Positions 62,601 to 64,000 of a stretch of DNA of 64,000 nucleotides are shown piece by piece (position 1 is the stretch's first letter; every line of letters starts with the position of its first letter). The stretch comes from Nocardia vinacea (GTDB lineage Bacteria; Actinomycetota; Actinomycetes; Mycobacteriales; Mycobacteriaceae), in assembly GCF_035920345.1 (NCBI RefSeq), contig NZ_CP109149.1:2108001-2172000 (forward strand), read 5' to 3'. Both the position numbers and the translations under genes were made by a program. The notes under the pieces were generated by a model. It made no database searches. It worked only from the letters and a program-made list of their open reading frames with translations, and was not told the origin of the DNA.

Positions 62601-64000
62601 CCAGCGCGCGCTCCGGACCTTCGGGTCCGAGGCCGATCCCGAATCCCTTGTCCCACTTGCCCATCCAGCCGGACGGGTCGAACGGCGGCCAGTCGCGGGT
62701 GAGGGCGGCTCGTGCCGCGGCACCCGGCTCGACGCTGTGTGGATTGACCTGGTTCAGGTCGATCTGGACAAGACGGTCGTCGCCATCGTTGCGGACCAGC
62801 ACCAGATCCACACCGCCGCCGTGGTCACGCGCCGAGTTCTCGACGGCCAGCAGGGCGAACGCACCCGGACTGTGTGCCAGATGCGTCGCCACGTCTTCGG
62901 GCCTATCGAACACCGCCGACCAGTCGGCGCCCACCCTGGCCGCGAATTCTTCGCCGGGCGCACCGACAGGGAAATCAGGACCCGCCATTGCCTCGACGAA
63001 GTGCACCGGATGGTCCGGTATCAGATATTTGACCAGCCACAGCATTTCGGACACGGTGTCGTGGCGTTCGCCTTCCAGAAGACGTACCAGAGCATTCCCA
63101 TCCGCGGCGGAATCGACCACCTTGTCGTGGTAGAACGCCCGCGTGGCGGTGATATCGGCCAGGTCTCTCAGCCTTCGATGCTCGGCGTCGGAGTCGGTTT
63201 CGCCGGACACGAAGATCACGACGGCCCGACGGTGCCACGGTCCGAACTGCCGGTCCGATGTGAAGTCTTCGACAACCCGAGCAACGTCGGCGCCCAGCAG
63301 ATCGGCGGTGCCCGAATCGACAATGTGCTGATCGGTGATGTCGTCGACGTCCGGCACCAGATCCGGGTCTCCCACAGTGAGCACCAGGTATCCGCTGTCC
63401 GGGTCGAATGCCCACAGATACACCTCTGGTTGCCCTGACATCCGGTCGGCGCGCTCGTCGGTACGGGTCAGTACAGCGCCGATGGTCTCCAGGTAGGCCA
63501 GTCGCCGCCGTCCGTCCTCGTCCACGTTCTCCCAGCTGTCGCGCAGCCGCGCCACCTCGTGGTCGAGCCGGTAGCGGCACGCCCGGTTGCGCCACCGCGC
63601 TGGGATTCCCGGCAGCTGTGCGGTCAGGTCGTGCCGTTGTCGCACGAGTGCCGCCCGTTGTGGCCAATCCGTGCGGAGATATGCCGCGGACGAGATGTCA
63701 CGGTCTGCCCCGTCGGTGATTACCGATCTGAACCGGCTGCGGACCTGCTCGTCCCTGCGACGCCGCGCCAGGTCCTGATCGTCGGGAATTCGGCGCTTCA
63801 CGTTGACGTGGACGGTTCCCAGATTCTCCGACCGTACCCGGAAGTTGCCTGAATCATCCTGTTCGACAACGGGTTTCAGTTGATGGATATCGTATCCGGT
63901 GCCGCGGAGCTCGCTGCGCAGCTCGAGGTTGTGCAGCAACATGTCGGTCACCGCGTCGTCGTGCCAGCCGTCCTCGGCTATTACGACGACAGTGTGTCCG
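47644..64000 (-). CDS. Giant multidomain polymorphic-toxin/effector-like protein (5' end outside window)
   Basis: More than 5,430 codons without a stop; the frame is still open at the window edge, so numbering here uses the GTG at 63951 as residue 1. Order: unknown N-part with a papain-like-looking region to 466; unknown, with a Nudix-like-looking end, to 968; kinase-like plus zincin (975-1455; motif HGFVH at 1344, Glu lost); five XRE HTH plus sigma-like regions 2-4 (1470-2140); the same again (2180-2900); second kinase-like plus zincin (2935-3415; intact HEFVH at 3303); LuxR-like HTH and helical region to about 3700; three DUF1023 alpha/beta hydrolases (Ser intact in GHSYGS at 4103; lost in copies near 4521 and 4958); GDPD-like barrel (about 5180-5410). 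Giant actinobacterial proteins of this style are usually secreted or contact-dependent effectors, but no secretion signal is visible here. Confidence 0.85.
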   Translation of the reverse strand, partial: GHTVVVIAEDGWHDDAVTDMLLHNLELRSELRGTGYDIHQLKPVVEQDDSGNFRVRSENLGTVHVNVKRRIPDDQDLARRRRDEQVRSRFRSVITDGADRDISSAAYLRTDWPQRAALVRQRHDLTAQLPGIPARWRNRACRYRLDHEVARLRDSWENVDEDGRRRLAYLETIGAVLTRTDERADRMSGQPEVYLWAFDPDSGYLVLTVGDPDLVPDVDDITDQHIVDSGTADLLGADVARVVEDFTSDRQFGPWHRRAVVIFVSGETDSDAEHRRLRDLADITATRAFYHDKVVDSAADGNALVRLLEGERHDTVSEMLWLVKYLIPDHPVHFVEAMAGPDFPVGAPGEEFAARVGADWSAVFDRPEDVATHLAHSPGAFALLAVENSARDHGGGVDLVLVRNDGDDRLVQIDLNQVNPHSVEPGAAARAALTRDWPPFDPSGWMGKWDKGFGIGLGPEGPERALVDGESTGVRGEDFPDGLIGARPTEGVSGSAYERYRHRTGQYHSVAGNWLSAVFGAPLSTALQPGSSVLLDWATRQVVDRHRLAELLRLRPDELAADSRRRRVWAQLNQRRMLRNPTERDLYVDELMGWTSVGDAHRHPPGVVHSAAERFVVSRGVLESADRIALLAWRLGCFDELAGQLRADEQRSAALGRDEPADDAARVRGALADRLESLTAELEVHEDALDAIDTAGLQKACNFHGLVWFDLRPGSTSRTRLDSLLDVATAELGAAVGRDPAQLSRQELDDYRQFSDGNTRRWATAFGELTMVARVTDQAHHHETRLAALTEQLDNELAQVFGTPPDSLIPDGPSGEDIIELLGKRFPGVRSPAADVLARHVDATGVERFLMVKEVFRDGRRGVWRLPSALEAVELDVHAVGPSRIAETGMVAVDASERFIAGVDARHITDARWLTHSEIELAMESDPAVREAVIGGTRIEFAPSRDPLMTGTAFADDSGAWSRAGDDERFDNRPATGRNGSPGGLIGSRPFEDSPGERAFAGPEFEELVLAGLESGIAERFVVEDARGVRVEELTFDNGVRVFKETYAEPMDALVQVLQTKLAITMGAPVAHAMLNLEDDRVYREITRGRPGDSVKVVDPEVLGSDSALRLGLFDAVTGTHRTAREWSVADNEVMGGRSGSDVDATHAGVFASLFVRRIDGRPVWLDHAMPTGEVAAIREQVSHLDTWISNFPMPEKYRAALLDIHGEYLAALAQVERHAVHTFGERVHRAGLDAQAQANARLVEVFTLNYPHVTVVGFDHPDVPADVVEEILGGLDEMFTRFPGRTNIRELRIDYTDWEATSPRTHNYADPAAAGRTLSMRFSLRDAANPAQTVKRGIRFLEFGLNPVGDRPFHHNAVHGFVHAIDAVEGLSKNLQWMLSQIWQQLSRDGLIGESWWTWLTRLPRYAFVNEAKTVLNDAEALAVGFAEADIHGAAVGSPQWAIHEYVTTGRLPRVTPDLEVDLPPHEDHPDSAGPSGLIGSRPYEDDSHSDAARGAWIKALRLERGMTQKQLAQAVGLTNSALSTIESGKSKPRLGNFQQICRALGLDGEAVTDAIRRFYRDVEVGTAVAAHDSLGGWVAALRNSKGMTRADLARAVDIAPTSITEIENGVYPLPGLFLRIARVLEVGQQALAEAAREFYRDIEFGLDPAAHNPRLPGSWIAAWRYDRDMSQAELARTAGVPKQSVGRIERGHTPKLMVFRQICRALEVAPEVLAAAVRHFYRGVNPNIDPAAHDPALPGSWFMALRHDQGMSGSEVAKAIGLGSDLSHIESGRNRPEFALFRRICDVLGVGDELLRAATRHFYPLDINPPPHTLLGGWIKELRLERGMTQKELARRARMSQPYISAVELGTRFPPVRRLRQLCGALGVGGDALLEAVEQFYAGRYERSGDREEVALFNRYVVSRVGSSEEKTIRDEICATVAWVPDALARRESPDIRDEAVQAAWMGILSAIDSHVPSASFAAHAWGGGRRAILRYHLARAFPDLDNPTLKKVSTVRAQIDRMVAAGEVHDDAAIARAVSYPVADVVLAREILARPAAQLNAPVQGKDGELSRDVADPAATTGFSDTDFVTTVRAALADLAEPDTAARLVMLHLVEGEPLADVAARLGLTVASAGEVLAECVARLRYVFDPHGSAEVTASEQDPTPGNQMKAEPDQPTIRGSDAEPDGTDSRRTGGEGGGPSDLIGSRPHEDDPHSAAARGAWIKALRLERGMTRKQLTQAAGLANSALSTIESGQRKPRIGAFQRICRALGLEGEALTDAVRRFYSDVVLDTGAAAHDSLGNWLRAVRNSKGMTQSDLAHAVGVDPVRIRVYENNREAPRPGLFLRITRVLGVEQQALAEAADHFYGGLDLDLDPAAHDPRLPGNWIAALRYDRDVSQPELERTAGMPETLVSRIEGGHTPNSFVFWRICQALGVAPEVLAAAARHFYSDINLDPDPAAHDPASPGSWFMALRHHRGMNRSEVAKAIGSGSGHLSRIESGRNRPRFAVFRRICDALGVGDEPLHAAARHFYSDINLDIEPAAHDPGLPGSWIAALRNHAGMSGAELARRTRMPQNSIYQIENQRFRLRLRKFRQLCGALSVGGDVLLEAVERFYDMGRFGRSGDRDEEDLFNRYVVSRVGSPEEREIRDEICARFAWVPNALARRQAPEIRDEAVQAAWMGILSAIDTHVPYTSFAAHAWASGSEAMLRYLVARGLPDLDSRTLRKVITVRAQIRRMISAGEALDDTEIARATRLKMADVVLAREILTRPTVHRELADPAALTGFSDTDFAATVRAALADMPDPGTAERLVTLHLVEGEPLAGAAERLGLQATDAAEVLADSVARLRNAFGSDRPGEVTASEQSPAALTPGAEVAEQDQLPVRSSDPEAGDDGPGGRSDLWRGSADVMASEQSPAPRTPWTTRAEPDQPPARSGDAEPGEGSPKPGGRVGNRPAADDGGPRGLIGSRPFEDSPGERAFAGPGFEELVLAGLNSGMAERFAAEGAPGIRVEEVTFDNGLRVFMETYADPIDALVQVLQTEVAAIMGAPVAHAMLNLEDDRIYRELTPGRPGDSVEGVDPEVLGSSSATMLGLFDAVTRTHRTAREWSVADNQVMGGRARSDVDATPAGVFASSFVWRVDGREVWLDHAMPTWDVAAIREAVSYLEEWISKFPMPKEHREVLFDIHRRYMAALAQVERHAGLTRGEIMHRAGLDKEARAKARLVEAFTLMYPHVAVAGFDHPDVPAHVVEEILGGLDEMLTRFPGRTNIRELRIDYTDSEGTSARTSYDADPATAGRSMQFSLRDAARPTEAVKRGIRLLEFGLNPVGDRPFHHDAVHEFVHAIDAMEGLSKNLQQVLSQTHSQLSSLGLIDEHWWTWFARLPEYAFGNEAKTVFNDVEALAVGFAEADIHGAAVGSPQWAIHEYVTTGRPPRVTPDLEVDLPAHVEPDSDGSSGLIGSRPHEHDETPRQPTPGRTTPWSREGIDEPHPAHQHRAYPSPIPERPADNSPSTFQLTLRETKVLARVQQGMTHEEVAAALDISVLDVRANLTSLRRKIRNEQARHVAASQLGNPPSTTSEFDRFRAAMYAALLSADQPDPRQLLAEASPEQMESAVQGLSSTHRGALHQLRVGAGTPMIRSMALIAAQRWVSTVAAEHHRSMALSATALAEASPADLDTALDQLTAAERQLLVNRFAPAMSPATFEPDGSVRALRAVDIVRHVAGWIATRAGTSAVDENGIDESGFQRVHHVVEYETYTADECLDAVLDWMDRQDPPESGERSRASRRGSSSATTDRPDGRSNQNGPPADEPGGGGPIAPGGTHSATASSEKPAHPEDNNGTGIVPGSWRSLPVDHGIDDEQRRLADEALRAGGFDNADRLQRWGYRLPARSAQRRATENGKWWNSLRDPAEPGALSASQQALIQVYPHRIGNADGLPATIRDHANRLSISRDLGEFLARKPADQRLLNWLRTDISDAERKQFGNLIRTRNHLRELDRQATEVPGSPPVHVLSYDSTAFNGKGKAVVALGNVDTAHTVNWHVPGTNTTSSSLAYQFKPLRNLYEETLRVDPSLELASIIWIGYDAPAGPVNTGYAKAAFRRRARVGGDRLLCDIAAFHATRSLAGTAAPDQLAIRVYGHSYGSVTMFYAGRYGRFAGLVRSAIAAGSPGAASVRHAAELGIGADNVYIAASWRDLVTMFGADEPGAWSRLNAWLGLGIDPATEAFGGKRIPAEFPDSPNFAGVEATHQGYLHYDPATGLPTEALANVAQITAGRGDTVASVDRRRAGGGVVARPIDSEHGRYADGNGDRDIGNRQRAERVLREHWGPEAKPADLVYRWQRRSAAKHAVAAEECAAHAAGNERIARTLGVDDLEALVRVWPEFVGKAGGFPRDVRDQANRRAFAKARAVLEDAAATTTPTGRERRLREYLLHVEDLLIRAGHSAAAVQTPGVPAPTVLLESFDADDPSGGSIIISFGSADPVAEAWHVDGSDRDLRRLDQRMQLAYNHYEVAVRENPERPVRVLVWSGTDGHRLAGDMAALCGDVVTGARLRPERQLVVHGEGGRAAKKALTHESVTRAVGTVVVCGESNIETMGDVLRDVATSVDVYFGVAARTNSPARSMELPGVQFSCRFPSGGAGHTVALLAQARAVGQRVEGAPFAAGKTIDDEFLLYVDDRIKASTDSLDNMGRILAGRSDRLVTYDDSNNEPVRFADYIRRERTESAYDDVLPRDPNSGKPALGVTAADHVLARTAIDKRGDHATEPSDLWHRGLPDDFTRAARLAADNRRWWHRLSSDERGAVVAVHPEILGNAPGIPSEVADYANDHWRFATSSAIHARGSKNASRSERRVFRNLYAVDEALTRSVTVHRDIPAPIVSTVALAPETFGGNGSGTFVLGNCRLEDAEHVVWYVDGVNTRLQSAPSRVEKARNLYEELVRADRSRKVAVVCWMGYEAPGDNKEAWAARPELAEAGGRLFARDVLALRAVSTAKFSVLASGYGTSTVCDAAVGGRLDGVFEHRVLAGSPHRGRRFDSIVDASCRHSWVLALSDNPDTGFGADAPGMWGRSLSDGPLGLGNDPATDTTATRMRTEPGFPHLSAPYDGRGEYLDYALGFAAQPSESLRSAAWCLTGRGGELPREPHRPTVDNPTVLHRIRARVVTPVRNRRAPQLDAALAGLGDHRSLQDPAEKAVADPVGAGRSRPTEPDVAAARPSPTAGPRIAVQLGADGLADSGSACTDALALGVNAIVVRVGRGAEDVAALGAVCRSAAFADATLAVQVNAGPRWSDEEVRTKAAEVVATFARHGIRGELHAFDQRVLTAAAELAPDCQRVMLINSLTTATSGVRGALGWVARAVRSDGAGMDTLFEAARRTGATGLAVPAPLLSEDFVRPAREASMRLAVWGVTGSGRMRAVLGLGVDEIWTANAEKLALLRAEVAEGGFRIPEPFASSTPFSDQPPKATPWSQHPDRPSRDR
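53674..62556 (-). repeat. Six GLI-G-S/A-RP module-boundary heptapeptides in the giant gene
   Basis: The heptapeptide GLIGSRP (variants GLIGARP, DLIGSRP), usually followed by x-E-D, is encoded at 62536-62556, 61030-61050, 59548-59568, 57427-57447, 55147-55167 and 53674-53694. Each sits at the edge of a recognisable domain block, within a Gly/Pro/Asp-rich disordered linker. Codons differ between copies, so the peptide rather than the DNA seems conserved. Confidence 0.9.
55168..59547 (-). repeat. Tandem duplication of a 5x(XRE HTH) + sigma-factor-like module
   Basis: Two protein-level copies, 59547-57448 and 57426-55168, about 700 and 750 residues. Each starts AARGAWIKALRLERGMT-[Q/R]-KQL, carries five Cro/C1 HTH units of about 80 residues (about 240-250 bp period, each ending in a FYxDxxxx-AAHDP-like spacer and then PGSW), then LFNRYVVSRVGS and EAVQAAWMGILSAID (sigma region 2-like) and FSDTDF... 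VRAALAD ... LHLVEGEPLA (sigma region 4-like). Confidence 0.85.

Noticed and set aside
1..64000. tRNA, rRNA, riboswitch or replication origin
   Set aside because: No cloverleaf, rRNA-like segment, conserved riboswitch core or DnaA-box cluster could be recognised by reading both strands; weak candidates could be missed without a covariance search.

Overview
High-GC actinobacterial chromosome, most likely Nocardia or a close relative in the Mycobacteriales. This is inferred from strong G/C third-position bias, frequent GTG starts, a GlxA-type regulator, a SARP/AfsR-type regulator, an MbtH-dependent NRPS locus and a giant polymorphic-toxin-like protein. No rRNA, tRNA or CRISPR array was seen, so the genus is not proven.

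Layout. 1-1782: two-component pair (histidine kinase cut by the window start, NarL-type response regulator). 1783-2795: decayed DNA with an IclR remnant and small minus-strand remnants. 2889-5537: PLP decarboxylase plus an N-terminally short IucA/IucC-like synthetase, a candidate siderophore pair. 5538-7257: IS110-family element whose transposase ribosome-binding site lies in a perfect 12-bp inverted repeat. 7258-10433: divergent PfkB sugar kinase and a HAD phosphatase-GT20 fusion. 10434-17255: VOC remnant, XRE regulator divergent from aldo/keto reductase plus monooxygenase, a carboxymuconolactone decarboxylase (CMD) family protein, a PLP fold-II dehydratase, an alpha/beta hydrolase and a GlxA regulator. 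17428-20490: an AfsR-like gene cut into six pieces in shuffled order on both strands. 20615-21618: DoxX-like membrane protein and a cysteine-less CMD protein, behind a 34-bp upstream element shared with the CMD gene at 13539. 21619-22762: gene graveyard.

22763-42726 is a hybrid NRPS/PKS biosynthetic cluster. The plus-strand operon runs thioesterase-like hydrolase, A-PCP (Asn-like code), TauD/SyrP-like hydroxylase, C-PCP-C, stand-alone PCP, KS-AT-ACP-luciferase-like monooxygenase, MFS exporter. The opposing minus-strand operon runs A-PCP-C (degenerate C), pyrroline-5-carboxylate reductase-like enzyme, a PLP-fold-like unknown, methyltransferase. A further plus-strand gene encodes an adenylation domain fused to a C-terminal MbtH-like domain, with no carrier. 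The likely product is a short modified peptide-polyketide containing a beta-hydroxylated Asn/Asp; iron chelation is possible but unproven.

42819-47498: small enzymes and membrane proteins, folE, a 34-residue methionine-rich peptide candidate, and an operon divergent from a cysteine-rich winged-helix regulator across a palindromic intergenic region. 47644-64000: the 3' end of a giant minus-strand gene (more than 5,430 visible codons, 5' end outside the window). Its protein is a mosaic of kinase-like, zincin, tandem XRE-HTH, sigma-factor-like, three DUF1023 hydrolase and GDPD-like domains. Modules are separated by six near-identical GLIGSRP heptapeptides, and duplicated modules have one intact and one degenerate active site. 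This protein and the shuffled AfsR locus are the strongest candidates for undescribed biology.
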